A stretch of DNA of 64,000 bases, from positions 3,159,501-3,223,500 of the forward strand of contig NZ_BDEL01000001.1 of NCBI RefSeq assembly GCF_001685485.1, read 5' to 3'. Positions within the stretch are counted from its first letter, which is position 1; each line of letters begins with the position of its first letter. Position numbers and translations under genes: made by a program. The stretch is from Formosa haliotis (GTDB taxonomy: Bacteria; Bacteroidota; Bacteroidia; Flavobacteriales; Flavobacteriaceae). Below are positions 46,097 to 55,447 of this stretch, piece after piece. Under the pieces are notes generated by a model, which worked only from the letters and a program-made list of their open reading frames with translations, had not been told where the DNA came from and ran no database searches.

Positions 46097-47566
46097 CTAC
46101 ACGGCCTTTCCGCTTATAGTTTTGTAAACTTCTTCAAAAATTTCTGGTCTGTCGGCAAGTACAATTAAGGTGTCTAAACCTTCAATTACTGTAGATCCGT
46201 TAGGAGTAATATAGCTGTCATCTCGCTTTATCATTGCTATAATGGCATTTTTCGGGAACCCTAATTCAACAATCTTTTTATCGACAGCATAACAGCCGGA
46301 CGTAATTTTTATTTCTTTCATTTCTGCTTTCGGATTTTCTGTTAGAAGTAAATCGGTAGCAGATAATTTTTTCTCTTCTTCAGGTAAGGCAACATTTAAC
46401 CATTTGGCGACTACAGAAAGTGTGGTACCTTGAATAAGTATAGAAGTCACCGAAATAAAGAAAACAATATTAAAAATCATATTTGCCTTATCTATCCCTG
46501 CTAATAACGGATACGTTGCAAATACTATAGGAACTGCACCTCTTAAACCTACCCATGAAATGTAAAACCGGCGGCGTAATTTCATCTTAAAAAAAGCTAG
46601 GCTTATAAATATACTTACAGGGCGAGCAACAAAAATTAAAAATAAAGAAATGAGTAACCCTATACCAATATACGGTACTACTTGAGTTGGAAATACAAGT
46701 AAACCTAAGGTTAAGAAAAGTACGATTTGCATGAGCCAGGCTAAACCATCGTACATTTTTAAAATTGTTTTTTTGTGAATTAAATCTTGGTTTCCTAAAT
46801 ATACCGAGCAAATATAAATGGCAAGAAATCCATTTCCTCCTACAAAATCGGTAGCCGAAAATGTAATAAACATTAAGGCAATAACCAAGACAGGATATAG
46901 TCCTTCAAAATCTAATTTTATTTTGTTTATAATATACTTACTCAGTTTTCCGAAGGAGAACCCTGCAATTCCACCAACCAACATTTGCTGTAAAAAAATT
47001 GGAATTATAGATAGTAAATCTTGGTCTTGATTGGTAACCAAGGTTAAACACGAAATAGTAAGTACGTAAGCCATAGGGTCGTTACTACCGCTTTCTAATT
47101 CTAATGTTGGTCTAAGATTGTTTTTTAAAGCTAAACTTTTTGATCGTAATATAGAAAATACGGCTGCTGCATCTGTAGACGATACGATAGCACCTAGCAG
47201 CAAACTTTCGTAAATAGTAAAATCGGTAACCAACCAAACAAATAGACCTAAAGTTACCGCGGTAAGCAAAACACCTAAAGTAGACAATACAATTCCCTCT
47301 TTAAGTATGGGTTTTACGGCGTTCCAATTGGTGTCTAATCCTCCAGAAAATAGTATAAAATTTAAAGCAACAACACCTATAAATTGTGCCAGTTTTGGAT
47401 CGTCGAACATTATACCTCCAATCCCGTCTGAACCCGCTAGCATTCCTATTCCTAAGAATAAAATTAAAGTAGGAACACCAAGTTTGTAAGAGGTTTTACC
47501 AGCAAAAATACTTATAAGAAGAAGTAAGGAGCCTACCAATAATATATTTTCAATAGTTAAATTCAT
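46097..47566 (-). CDS. nhaP2: Potassium/proton antiporter (CPA1, NhaP2/CvrA type)
   Basis: 489 residues with about 12-13 membrane segments (residues ~1-395), including the exchanger core GAIVSSTDAAAVFSIL and LRPTLELESGSNDPMAYVLTI, whose acidic residues carry ion exchange. A C-terminal cytosolic TrkA-C-like domain follows (residues ~405-485, KEIKITSGCYAVDKKIVELGFPKNAIIAMIKRDDSYITPNG). This pairing defines the NhaP2/CvrA group that exchanges K+ or Na+ for H+ in the inner membrane. It is a single gene bounded by terminators and begins the conserved chromosome to the right of the island. Confidence 0.85.
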   Translation of the reverse strand: MNLTIENILLVGSLLLLISIFAGKTSYKLGVPTLILFLGIGMLAGSDGIGGIMFDDPKLAQFIGVVALNFILFSGGLDTNWNAVKPILKEGIVLSTLGVLLTAVTLGLFVWLVTDFTIYESLLLGAIVSSTDAAAVFSILRSKSLALKNNLRPTLELESGSNDPMAYVLTISCLTLVTNQDQDLLSIIPIFLQQMLVGGIAGFSFGKLSKYIINKIKLDFEGLYPVLVIALMFITFSATDFVGGNGFLAIYICSVYLGNQDLIHKKTILKMYDGLAWLMQIVLFLTLGLLVFPTQVVPYIGIGLLISLFLIFVARPVSIFISLAFFKMKLRRRFYISWVGLRGAVPIVFATYPLLAGIDKANMIFNIVFFISVTSILIQGTTLSVVAKWLNVALPEEEKKLSATDLLLTENPKAEMKEIKITSGCYAVDKKIVELGFPKNAIIAMIKRDDSYITPNGSTVIEGLDTLIVLADRPEIFEEVYKTISGKAV

Positions 47567-47773
47567 AGAGGGAATTTTTGGATTTAATGTGTATAAAGAT
47601 ATGAATAATAGCTTGTAATGATATGTTTAAAATAGGGGTATAGTTGAAAAGTAATACCGTAAAACTAAAAATAAAATTATAGTTAGATGGCAGCTTAAGC
47701 TTTTTAGTCCATAGATTTAAGCAGAGAAAAAATACATTGCATAATCTAGCGTTATAGCATTATATAAGTTTTG

Positions 47774-47804
47774 TTTGAAAGTTGATGGTACTTTCCTAGT
47801 TTTA
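47774..47804 (+). promoter_or_regulatory. Promoter of the PBP1A gene
   Basis: TTTG (47774-47777), 19 bases, TAGTTTTA (47797-47804), seven of eight in the TAnnTTTG box, 27 bases upstream of the start. Confidence 0.5.
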
Positions 47805-47831
47805 CAGAACGCATAAATTACAATTATAGCA

Positions 47832-50081
47832 TTGAAAAAGAAAACACAAAGTAAAAAGCGAAATTGGTTGTCGGTCTTGCTGAAACTAATGGTATTGGGA
47901 ATTTTATTAGTACTACTTTTTATAGGAAGTATCTATGTAGGCTTATGGGGGGAAATTCCAACTAAAACAGATTTAACCGACTTAAAGCAAGCAGAGGCAA
48001 GCGTTATTCTCGATCATAACAAAGAATTACTAGGAAAGTATTTTGTATTCGATAGACAAATTATAACGTTTAACGATTTACCAAAATATCTTGTAGATGG
48101 TTTAGTAGCTACCGAAGATGCTCGATTTTATGAGCATGGCGGTATCGATTATCGCAGTTTTTTTAGAGTTTTTTTTAAAAGTCTTCTGCTTCAAGACGAT
48201 TCTTCCGGTGGTGGGAGTACCATTACGCAGCAGTTAGCTAAAAATCTCTTCGGAAGAAAACAGTATGTTGTATTATCCTTACCAATAAATAAAATAAAGG
48301 AAATGATTGTTGCATCGCGTATTGAAGATGTTTACGATAAGAACGATATTATTGCCTTGTACTTAAATACGGTTCCGTTTAGTGAAAATACTTTCGGGAT
48401 AGAAAGTGCTGCTCAGCGTTTTTTTAATACTAGCACTAAAGATTTAACTCTGTCTGAAGCCTCAACTTTGGTCGGCACCTTAAAAGCCAATCATAGCTAT
48501 AATCCGCGATTGTTTCCAGAACGCAGTCAATTACGTCGCGATGTAGTTTTGCAACAAATGGTGAAATATGGTTATTTAGATGAAACCACACGATTAAGTA
48601 TTAGTAACCAACCAGTAGAAGTAGATTATCATAAATTTACGTATAACGAAGGGTTAGCACCTTATTTTCGAGAGCATGTGCGTCAAAACGTATCGAAGAT
48701 TTTAGATAGCATTAATGAAGCAACTAATAATAAATACGATTTGTATAAGGATGGTTTGAAAATTACCACGACTATCGATATTCAAATGCAAGACTATGCC
48801 GAAAAGGGAATGCTTAAACATATGGAGCATCTGCAAAGCCAGTATGAAAAGGCCTATGGCAAAAATGCACCATGGTTAAAAAATGAAGCTTTAATTACAG
48901 AATTAATAAAAAAAACACCAACCTACAAGCGTCTAGCGAAAGGAAAGTTAACCGAAGCCCAGATTTTAGATTCTTTAAAGATTAAGAAAAAGCAACCTGT
49001 TTTTACTTATGATGGCGATACTATTGTATCGATCTCTGCGATAGATAGTTTAAAACATTATTTGAAATTTTTAAATGCCGGTTTTGTAGCTTTAAATCCT
49101 AATTCAGGAGCTATTAAAGCTTATGTTGGAGGCATAAATTTCGAGCATTTTAAATACGATCACGTCTCTATGGGGAAACGCCAGGTGGGTTCTACATTTA
49201 AACCTTTTGTGTATACTACAGCGCTCGAATCAGGAATGGATCCGTGTACTTATATTTCTGTTAAAGAAGTAAAATATACGAACGAGGAAGGGTGGACACC
49301 TTCTAATGCATCTAATGAAGAAGTAGATCCTTATATGAATTATTCATTAGAAAAAGCATTGAGCCATTCTGTAAATACTATAGCCGTAAAAGTATTGGAA
49401 AAAGTGGGGATTCCCGCAGTTATTAAGCAGGCACGTAACATGGGCGTAACTTCAGAATTGCCAGAAGTGCCTTCATTAGCATTAGGAACAGCCGAATTGT
49501 CTCTTATAGAACTCACTGCGGCGTATACCAGTTATGTCAATAAAAGTGTTTCAAGTCAGCCTTATTTTATAGAAAAAATAGAGGATAAGAGCGGGAATGT
49601 GTTGTATGAATATAAATCGCCAACCCCATTAAAACCGGCATTTAGTGCAAAAACTCGCGAAACCATGATTGAATTTATGAAAGCAACCATAGATGAAGGT
49701 ACTGCAAAACGCATGCGTTACACGTATGGATTGAAAAACGATATGGCTGGGAAAACAGGAACTACCCAAGATAATCGCGATGGTTGGTTTATGGCTATCA
49801 CACCGCAGTTAGTAATGGGGTCTTGGGTTGGAAACGATGAGCATCGTATAGGATTTAGTAGTACAGGTATTGGTCAAGGGGCAAATTCTGCATTGCCAAT
49901 AGTAGCAAATTTTGTTACAGCATTAAATAAAAATAATGATTTTAATACAGTTACTAATGCGAAGTTTCCTAAACCTTCTGCCGAAGTTTTAGAAGCTCTA
50001 GATTGTAACCCCGATAAACGAGACGGATTTTTTAAACGTCTCTTTGGAAGAAAGAAAAAAGAGAAAGCCTTTGGCGAATAA
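47832..50081 (+). CDS. Penicillin-binding protein 1A (class A transglycosylase/transpeptidase)
   Basis: 749 residues starting at TTG, chosen because it follows the promoter box closely and is followed by a basic end and one membrane anchor (LLKLMVLGILLVLLFIGSIYVGL). The GT51 domain has VATEDARFYEHGGID (Glu95) and GGSTITQQLAKNLFGRK. The transpeptidase domain has GSTFKPF (Ser454), SVN, and KTGTT (Lys641). It polymerises and crosslinks peptidoglycan on the periplasmic face. The C-terminal tail KRLFGRKKKEKAF is basic. No oddities. Confidence 0.92.
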   Translation: MKKKTQSKKRNWLSVLLKLMVLGILLVLLFIGSIYVGLWGEIPTKTDLTDLKQAEASVILDHNKELLGKYFVFDRQIITFNDLPKYLVDGLVATEDARFYEHGGIDYRSFFRVFFKSLLLQDDSSGGGSTITQQLAKNLFGRKQYVVLSLPINKIKEMIVASRIEDVYDKNDIIALYLNTVPFSENTFGIESAAQRFFNTSTKDLTLSEASTLVGTLKANHSYNPRLFPERSQLRRDVVLQQMVKYGYLDETTRLSISNQPVEVDYHKFTYNEGLAPYFREHVRQNVSKILDSINEATNNKYDLYKDGLKITTTIDIQMQDYAEKGMLKHMEHLQSQYEKAYGKNAPWLKNEALITELIKKTPTYKRLAKGKLTEAQILDSLKIKKKQPVFTYDGDTIVSISAIDSLKHYLKFLNAGFVALNPNSGAIKAYVGGINFEHFKYDHVSMGKRQVGSTFKPFVYTTALESGMDPCTYISVKEVKYTNEEGWTPSNASNEEVDPYMNYSLEKALSHSVNTIAVKVLEKVGIPAVIKQARNMGVTSELPEVPSLALGTAELSLIELTAAYTSYVNKSVSSQPYFIEKIEDKSGNVLYEYKSPTPLKPAFSAKTRETMIEFMKATIDEGTAKRMRYTYGLKNDMAGKTGTTQDNRDGWFMAITPQLVMGSWVGNDEHRIGFSSTGIGQGANSALPIVANFVTALNKNNDFNTVTNAKFPKPSAEVLEALDCNPDKRDGFFKRLFGRKKKEKAFGE

Positions 50082-50151
50082 TTAGTTTAATAGATTCAAA
50101 GCGCTACAAAAAGTATTATTTTAAGAGTTTAGCAATGTAAACAAGAAGCTT

Positions 50152-51141
50152 ATGTATAAAGCAAATGAAAATAGATATAGTAAAATGCACTACAGGCGTT
50201 GTGGTAAAAGCGGTTTAGTTTTACCTCCAATTTCCTTAGGATTATGGCATAATTTTGGGCATGTAGATGTTTTAGAAACGGGAAAAAGCATGTTACATAC
50301 GGCTTTCGACAACGGTATAACACATTTCGATTTGGCAAATAATTACGGCCCGCCTCCTGGAAGTGCCGAAGAAAATTTCGGAAAACTATTAAAAGATAGT
50401 TTCTTGCCGTATCGCGATGAACTTATTATTTCTACAAAAGCAGGCTATACTATGTGGCCAGGACCTTATGGCGATTGGGGATCTAAGAAATATTTGGTGT
50501 CTAGTTTAAATCAGAGCTTAAAGCGTATGGATTTAGATTATGTAGATGTGTTTTATCATCATAGGCCAGACCCTAATACGCCTTTAGAAGAAACAATGGC
50601 CGCCCTAGATTTAATAGTTCGCCAAGGCAAAGCATTGTATGTTGGTATTTCTAACTATAATGCAGAAGATACTTTAAAAGCTTCAAAACTATTAAAGGAA
50701 TTAGGAACCCCATGTTTAATTCATCAACCACGTTATAGTATGTTCGACCGCTGGGTAGAAGATGGTTTGTTAGATGTTTTAGAGGAAGAAGGTATTGGTG
50801 CCATTGCATTTTCACCGTTAGCACAAGGTCTCTTAACTTCGAAGTATATTAAAGGCATTCCCGATAATTCTAGAGCGGCGCGTTCTACAGGATTTCTTCA
50901 AAAAGAAACAGTTACCGAAGCAGTTGTAAATAAAGTCGTAAAGCTTAATGAAATTGCAGCATCACGTAATCAAAGTTTGGCACAAATGGCTTTAGCATGG
51001 TTGTTAAAAGATGAACGGATTACATCTGTTTTGGTAGGAGTAAGTAGTGAAAAGCAATTATTAGATAATTTAGCAGCTTTAGATGGATTAGACTTTGCGG
51101 ACGTAGAGCTAGAAGCCATTGAAACGATACTGAGTGCATAG
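50152..51141 (+). CDS. Aldo/keto reductase (YghZ-like)
   Basis: 329 residues. The family signatures are all present: FDLANNYGPPPGSAEENFG with the catalytic Tyr, the Lys in ELIISTKAGYTMWPGPYG, YHHRPDPNTPLEETM with the His, IHQPRYSMFDRW, and the NADPH-binding FSPLAQGLLTSKY and SSEKQLLDN. It is close to E. coli YghZ (L-glyceraldehyde 3-phosphate reductase), which detoxifies methylglyoxal-like aldehydes. Cytosolic. A single gene 70 bases after PBP1A. Confidence 0.88.
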   Translation: MYKANENRYSKMHYRRCGKSGLVLPPISLGLWHNFGHVDVLETGKSMLHTAFDNGITHFDLANNYGPPPGSAEENFGKLLKDSFLPYRDELIISTKAGYTMWPGPYGDWGSKKYLVSSLNQSLKRMDLDYVDVFYHHRPDPNTPLEETMAALDLIVRQGKALYVGISNYNAEDTLKASKLLKELGTPCLIHQPRYSMFDRWVEDGLLDVLEEEGIGAIAFSPLAQGLLTSKYIKGIPDNSRAARSTGFLQKETVTEAVVNKVVKLNEIAASRNQSLAQMALAWLLKDERITSVLVGVSSEKQLLDNLAALDGLDFADVELEAIETILSA

Positions 51142-51250
51142 ATATTTGGCCATCTAGTTTTATACTTCTAAAACCGGCTGCGGTTAATTCATTAGAAATA
51201 AAGTTGTTAAAAAAGAAATCAGATCGGGCGTTTTTTAAAAACTTCTTTTC

Positions 51251-51258
51251 TATTTTTG
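51251..51258 (+). promoter_or_regulatory. -7 box upstream of the small secreted protein
   Basis: TATTTTTG matches TAnnTTTG exactly, 18 bases upstream of the ATG at 51277. The -33 side is poor (T-run at 51231). Confidence 0.4.
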
Positions 51259-51276
51259 ATATTAAAACTATCAATT

Positions 51277-51666
51277 ATGAAAACATCAGTAAAAGTATTA
51301 AGTTTCGTATTGTTTGCCTTGTTGTCTTTAAACATTCAAGCACAAACCATTAAATTGCCATCACCAGAATTTTCAACAGACCTTATGTCTGCCTTAAAAC
51401 CAGGAAATGATTTAGGTTTTTCATCAGACAAAAAAGGGGCATTAGAAAAGGAGAACAAAAGTTTTGTAAACGACATTGTTAGCATTGCAGGAAGTTCGGA
51501 TGATGATGAAACAAAAAAATCGAAAATATTAAACAGAAAAAAAGAACGCGACGGAGTTCTTGGTAGCGTTTTAGACGATAGTGCTTTAAAGTCGTATAAA
51601 AAGGAAATCAACAAACAAATAAGACCGCTTAAATCAAAATATAAACTAGCGAAACTTGTTTTTTAA
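51277..51666 (+). CDS. Small secreted hypothetical protein
   Basis: About 129 residues from ATG 51277; the upstream ATG at 51256 overlaps the -7 box. The signal peptide ends LNIQAQ. The mature protein is charged and helical (SDKKGALEKENKSFVNDIVSIAGSSDDDETKKSKILNRKKERDGVL), with no known domain recognised. Periplasmic by prediction. It is convergent with the symporter gene across a shared terminator. Confidence 0.65.
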   Translation: MKTSVKVLSFVLFALLSLNIQAQTIKLPSPEFSTDLMSALKPGNDLGFSSDKKGALEKENKSFVNDIVSIAGSSDDDETKKSKILNRKKERDGVLGSVLDDSALKSYKKEINKQIRPLKSKYKLAKLVF

Positions 51667-51675
51667 AACGAATTA

Positions 51676-51707
51676 AAAAAAATCATCTTTTTAGATGATT
51701 TTTTTTT
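51676..51707. terminator. Bidirectional terminator
   Basis: AAATCATCT pairs with AGATGATTT around a T loop, with an A run before and a T run after. It serves the convergent genes on both sides. Confidence 0.85.
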
Positions 51708-51724
51708 GTTCTATCACAGGATAG

Positions 51725-53557
51725 TTAATCTAGTTGTTCGTTTAAGGTGTTCCACCAGTATTTTTTTAGAAGTGCGATGCAAATTACCAAAATGGCAATA
51801 CCAATATAAATTGGAAGCGCTTGTTGGAATATGATGTACATCGGAAGAATTACAAGAATAGTTTGAGCAATAATTCCTATACAAACGTTAAACATATCTC
51901 GCTTAAAATGAGTATTAGGTTTAAAATCAGGATGTTTTGTTTTAATTTTATCTTGAATAGGTTTCCAAAATCCCCAAGGTCGTACTTTAGTATAGAATGC
52001 TATTAGTACTGCTTCTTCTGTTGGAGGAGCACTATAAGTGCCTACTAAACAACCAATAATTGAAGAGACCAAAAGCACTGGAAAATAATATAGGTCTAAA
52101 ACCCCGCCTAGAACCGATGGAAGAATTAAGGCGGGAATAATTCCAGCTACCATACCCCAGAAAAAACCCTGACCATTAAAGCGCCACCAGTGCCACTTTA
52201 AAACATTGGCAACCACATAGCTCCCAAATAAAGCAGATACAAGCCACTGCAAAATGGAATTGACGTCTTCAACAAAAAAGCCTAAGATAATACTAACAAT
52301 GACCACCAAAATTCCAGAGCCATAATTCATCACTTTTATTTTTGTGGGATTGGTACTAGAAGTGTTGTATTTTAAATAAATATCGTTTATTAAATAAGCT
52401 TGTGCCGCATTAAGCGTACCTGCAAAGGTAGACATGAAAGCCGCTAAAAGTCCAGCAAGTAAAAGTCCCATAAGCCCTACTGGAGCAAATTGTTTTATTG
52501 CGGAAGGTAGAATCAGTTCAAAATCTACATTTCCTGTGGCTGTTATTAGGTCTAATTTATCATAATAAATTAAAGCTAGAGCGGCAAAACCAGCAATCAT
52601 TAAATAGCGTATAGGCATTAAAATTACACTTACAAAACCACTCATTTTTGCAGCTTCGGCCGGCGATTTTGTGGATAGTATTTTTTGCATATCGTAATTT
52701 GGTGCAGGACCTGCAACACTTACCAAAATACCTTTAAAAACCATCATCATAAAGAAAATTGAAAACAAGCCATAACCATCAGATTTTATTTTGTTGTTTA
52801 CCTGAGGTATAATTTCACTCCAATCCAAATCTAAGGTCCTTCCAAAAAAGGGAGACATCCAGCCATCTGGAACGTGTAATGTGTTTGCACCAATAGCATT
52901 ATATCCTATATATGCAATTACCAAGGCGGAAATGGTCATAATAGCAAACTGTAAAACATCGGCCCAAACAATACCAGACATGCCGCCAAGTAACGAGTAA
53001 AACACGGCGAATAAGGTGAAAACTATACCGTAAAAATGAGGTACATATTCTGGGTTTATATGAAACGGAATATATGTGCTAACAACTTCCCAAGGAATAA
53101 AAATTTCGACGAACTTTCCTAGACCTATAAAGCCATAAGCAAGAAATCCCAAGCAACTTAATAAAGCAAAAACAACCACTATAGTATGCGATAGTTTTCC
53201 GCCTTTTCCAATTCCAAAACGCGTTTCTATCCATTCGGCACCGGTGGTTACATTCGACCGGCGTAGCCATTTAGACAAATAAACCATTAAGAAAATTTGA
53301 TTAAAAACAGGCCATAACCACGGAATCCAAGCGCTTTTAATGCCATACACAAACATAAGGGTAACGAGCCAAATGGTTCCAGAAATATCAAACATTCCAG
53401 ATGCATTAGATAGTCCTAACATATACCAAGGAATCGATTTTCCTCCTAAAAGATAATCACTGGTACTACGCTGAGCTCGTTTTCTAAGAATTAACCCAAT
53501 AACTATAGTTGAAAGCAAATAAACTAATATGATGGATACGTCAAGTGTTTTTAACAT
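51725..53557 (-). CDS. Sodium:solute symporter (SSS/SLC5 family)
   Basis: 610 residues with about 13-15 membrane segments. SSS features are DYLLGGKSIPWYMLGLSNASGMFDISGT near residues 34-61, GAEWIETRFG, LLGGMSGIVWADVLQFAIM, and LAGLLAAFMSTFAGTLNAAQAYLINDIYLKY with the conserved helix. It couples Na+ entry to uptake of a sugar, vitamin or organic solute; the substrate cannot be told. The C-terminal 70 residues are a cytosolic segment and a last TM pair. Monocistronic. Confidence 0.88.
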   Translation of the reverse strand: MLKTLDVSIILVYLLSTIVIGLILRKRAQRSTSDYLLGGKSIPWYMLGLSNASGMFDISGTIWLVTLMFVYGIKSAWIPWLWPVFNQIFLMVYLSKWLRRSNVTTGAEWIETRFGIGKGGKLSHTIVVVFALLSCLGFLAYGFIGLGKFVEIFIPWEVVSTYIPFHINPEYVPHFYGIVFTLFAVFYSLLGGMSGIVWADVLQFAIMTISALVIAYIGYNAIGANTLHVPDGWMSPFFGRTLDLDWSEIIPQVNNKIKSDGYGLFSIFFMMMVFKGILVSVAGPAPNYDMQKILSTKSPAEAAKMSGFVSVILMPIRYLMIAGFAALALIYYDKLDLITATGNVDFELILPSAIKQFAPVGLMGLLLAGLLAAFMSTFAGTLNAAQAYLINDIYLKYNTSSTNPTKIKVMNYGSGILVVIVSIILGFFVEDVNSILQWLVSALFGSYVVANVLKWHWWRFNGQGFFWGMVAGIIPALILPSVLGGVLDLYYFPVLLVSSIIGCLVGTYSAPPTEEAVLIAFYTKVRPWGFWKPIQDKIKTKHPDFKPNTHFKRDMFNVCIGIIAQTILVILPMYIIFQQALPIYIGIAILVICIALLKKYWWNTLNEQLD

Positions 53558-53949
53558 GTTGTGGTTTGTTAGCGTAAGTTTTTAGTGGTTATGGGTTGTA
53601 ATGTAATGTTTTTTATAAAGGTATTTATGGTCGTCATACAGTGTTAAATGCATGCATTCAAATGTATAGATACATTATCCAAGAGCATGGTATTATTTTG
53701 TCATTTTATTAAAATTAATAGGATTTTTTAAGACGTAATAATCATTAAGGTGTTATTTATATAAGACATTTGTAGTATTTGGGGTAAACTATTTCTATTT
53801 TACCTTTCTATTTCTCAAACAGAAAATGAAATTACAAAGTGGGTTATACTAAGAATAATTAAACGATAATGTGTAGCGAATATCATGTTAAGTTTTAGAA
53901 ACGATTTTTTACGATAGCATTTTACTACATTTAATAAAAATTAAAAACC
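53558..53949. other. Divergent intergenic region
   Basis: 392 bases between the symporter and sulfurtransferase genes. A promoter toward the sulfurtransferase is at 53778-53808. TGCATGCA (53649-53656) is a short palindrome. Nothing else seen. Confidence 0.5.
53778..53808 (+). promoter_or_regulatory. Promoter upstream of the sulfurtransferase gene
   Basis: TTTG (53778-53781), 19 bases, TACCTTTC (53801-53808), seven of eight in TAnnTTTG. The leader would be ~135 bases. Confidence 0.45.
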
Positions 53950-54768
53950 ATGAATCCTTCTATAGTTTCAGTAACTTGGTTAAATAACCATATAAACGAC
54001 GAAAATCTAATTGTTTTAGATTGCACCTTAAATAATCAGTTGTTAAAATTATCCTCAGATATTCAAGGTGTTCAGATTAAAAATGCTCGGTTTTTCGATA
54101 TCAAAAATAAGTTTAGTGATACTGCAAATGACTTTCCTTCAGCCTATCCAACTCAAATGCAGTTTGAAGAAGAAGCGCAAACCTTAGGGATTAATAATAA
54201 TAGTGTTATTGTAGTTTACGATTCTAACGGAATTTATTCTAGTCCCAGAGCTTGGTGGTTATTCAAGTCTATGGGGCATAAGGAAGTGTATGTTTTAAAT
54301 GGAGGTTTACCAGAATGGTTAAAAAGTAATTTTCCAGTTGAGAAAAAATCGAAAAGGACCTATCCGAAAGGAAGTTTTAAGGCCAAATTAAACCCAGATT
54401 TTGTTAGAAGATTTGATGATGTGTTGGAAAATTTATCTTCTAAAAAGGAATTGGTAATAGATGTGCGTTCTGAAGATAGATTTAATGGCGTTGTACCCGA
54501 ACCTAGAGAAGGTTTGCGAAGTGGGAAGATTGAAAATTCAATTAATTTGCCTTATACTAAAGTAATTGAAAATGGAAAATTTAAAGACGAAGAAAGTATT
54601 AAGCTGCTGTTTAAATTTTTAGAAAATGAGAGCAGAAATATAGTGTTTAGTTGTGGCTCAGGAATTACCGCTTGTGTTGTGTTCTTGGCTACAGAAGGAA
54701 TATTGGCTAATAAAAAATCCGTTTACGATGGGTCTTGGACGGAGTGGGGTGAAAAAACGGATAAATAA
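53950..54768 (+). CDS. sseA: 3-mercaptopyruvate/thiosulfate sulfurtransferase (two rhodanese domains)
   Basis: 272 residues. The N-terminal inactive rhodanese domain (VSVTWLNNHINDENLIVLDCTL ... VYDSNGIYSSPRAWWLFKSMGHKEVYVLNGG) is followed by the catalytic domain (LVIDVRSEDRFNGVVPEPREGLRSGKIENSINLPY) with active-site loop CGSGITA (Cys235). The CGSG[IV]TA loop favours 3-mercaptopyruvate as sulfur donor. Cytosolic, monocistronic. Confidence 0.88.
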   Translation: MNPSIVSVTWLNNHINDENLIVLDCTLNNQLLKLSSDIQGVQIKNARFFDIKNKFSDTANDFPSAYPTQMQFEEEAQTLGINNNSVIVVYDSNGIYSSPRAWWLFKSMGHKEVYVLNGGLPEWLKSNFPVEKKSKRTYPKGSFKAKLNPDFVRRFDDVLENLSSKKELVIDVRSEDRFNGVVPEPREGLRSGKIENSINLPYTKVIENGKFKDEESIKLLFKFLENESRNIVFSCGSGITACVVFLATEGILANKKSVYDGSWTEWGEKTDK

Positions 54769-54837
54769 CAATTAGATGTTTTCTGAATCTTTTTGTTGGG
54801 TAGCAATCCTTTTTATGCCTAATAGATTTACTTGAAT

Positions 54838-54982
54838 AAAAAAAGAGGCTATCTAAAAAATTTTAAAAACCCATTATTCTGAATGTATTTCAAAATCTCA
54901 TCTTGACTAAAATGAATCATTATGAGAACCTGAAACAAGTTCAGGTTAACGAAAATCTAACTTTTTAGAAAGCCTCTTTTAT
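54838..54982. repeat. MITE-like repeat with long inverted ends and internal palindromes
   Basis: The ends AAAGAGGCTATCTAAAAA (from ~54842) and TTTTTAGAAAGCCTCTTT (to ~54980) are near-perfect complements ~140 bases apart. Inside are AACCTGAA/TTCAGGTT (54927-54947) and an imperfect ATTCTGAA/TTCAAAAT arm. Such GAGGCTxTCTAAAA elements with CTGAA palindromes recur in flavobacterial genomes. It also serves as a terminator for the flanking convergent genes. Confidence 0.6.
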
Positions 54983-54998
54983 GAGTAATAAATGCTAA

Positions 54999-55334
54999 TT
55001 AGTTTCCTTGAATAGCATCATTTGTTTTATCTGCAGCATCTTTAACGGCTTCTTTAGTGTCTTTAGCAGCACCTTCGATTGCATGACCTGCATCATCCAT
55101 TGCTTCGCCTGTTGCTTCAGCAGCGTTTTCGATAGTTTCTTCAGTTGCTTTTGCAGCATGATCTAAAGCATCAGCAGTATCATCTACAGCATCTTCAATA
55201 GCATCACCAGTTGCTTCAGCAGCATTTTCTATAGCGTCTCCAGCTTCTTCAGTTTTAGTTTTTGCATCTCTACAAGAGGTAAATGTTGTACCTAAAGCAA
55301 ATACAAGAGCAGTACTTAAAATTAATTTTTTCAT
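54999..55334 (-). CDS. Alanine-rich heptad-repeat lipoprotein
   Basis: 111 residues. The lipobox TTFTSC gives lipid Cys21. The rest is a single long helical repeat of the form AxDAIExAAxATGDA/TKEAVKDAADKT, repeated about seven times and rich in A, E, D, K and T. This is an amphipathic LEA- or YtxH-like helix. Probably an envelope stress or spacer protein; no enzymatic motif. Monocistronic. Confidence 0.65.
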   Translation of the reverse strand: MKKLILSTALVFALGTTFTSCRDAKTKTEEAGDAIENAAEATGDAIEDAVDDTADALDHAAKATEETIENAAEATGEAMDDAGHAIEGAAKDTKEAVKDAADKTNDAIQGN

Positions 55335-55447
55335 AATAAAAGTGTTATTGTTAATTTTTAAGAGGCCAAGTTAATAACTTCTAAGATATTTTAAGTGGTA
55401 ATATGTTAAAAAAATTAACATTTTCGATAAAATACATTTTTTTTGCC

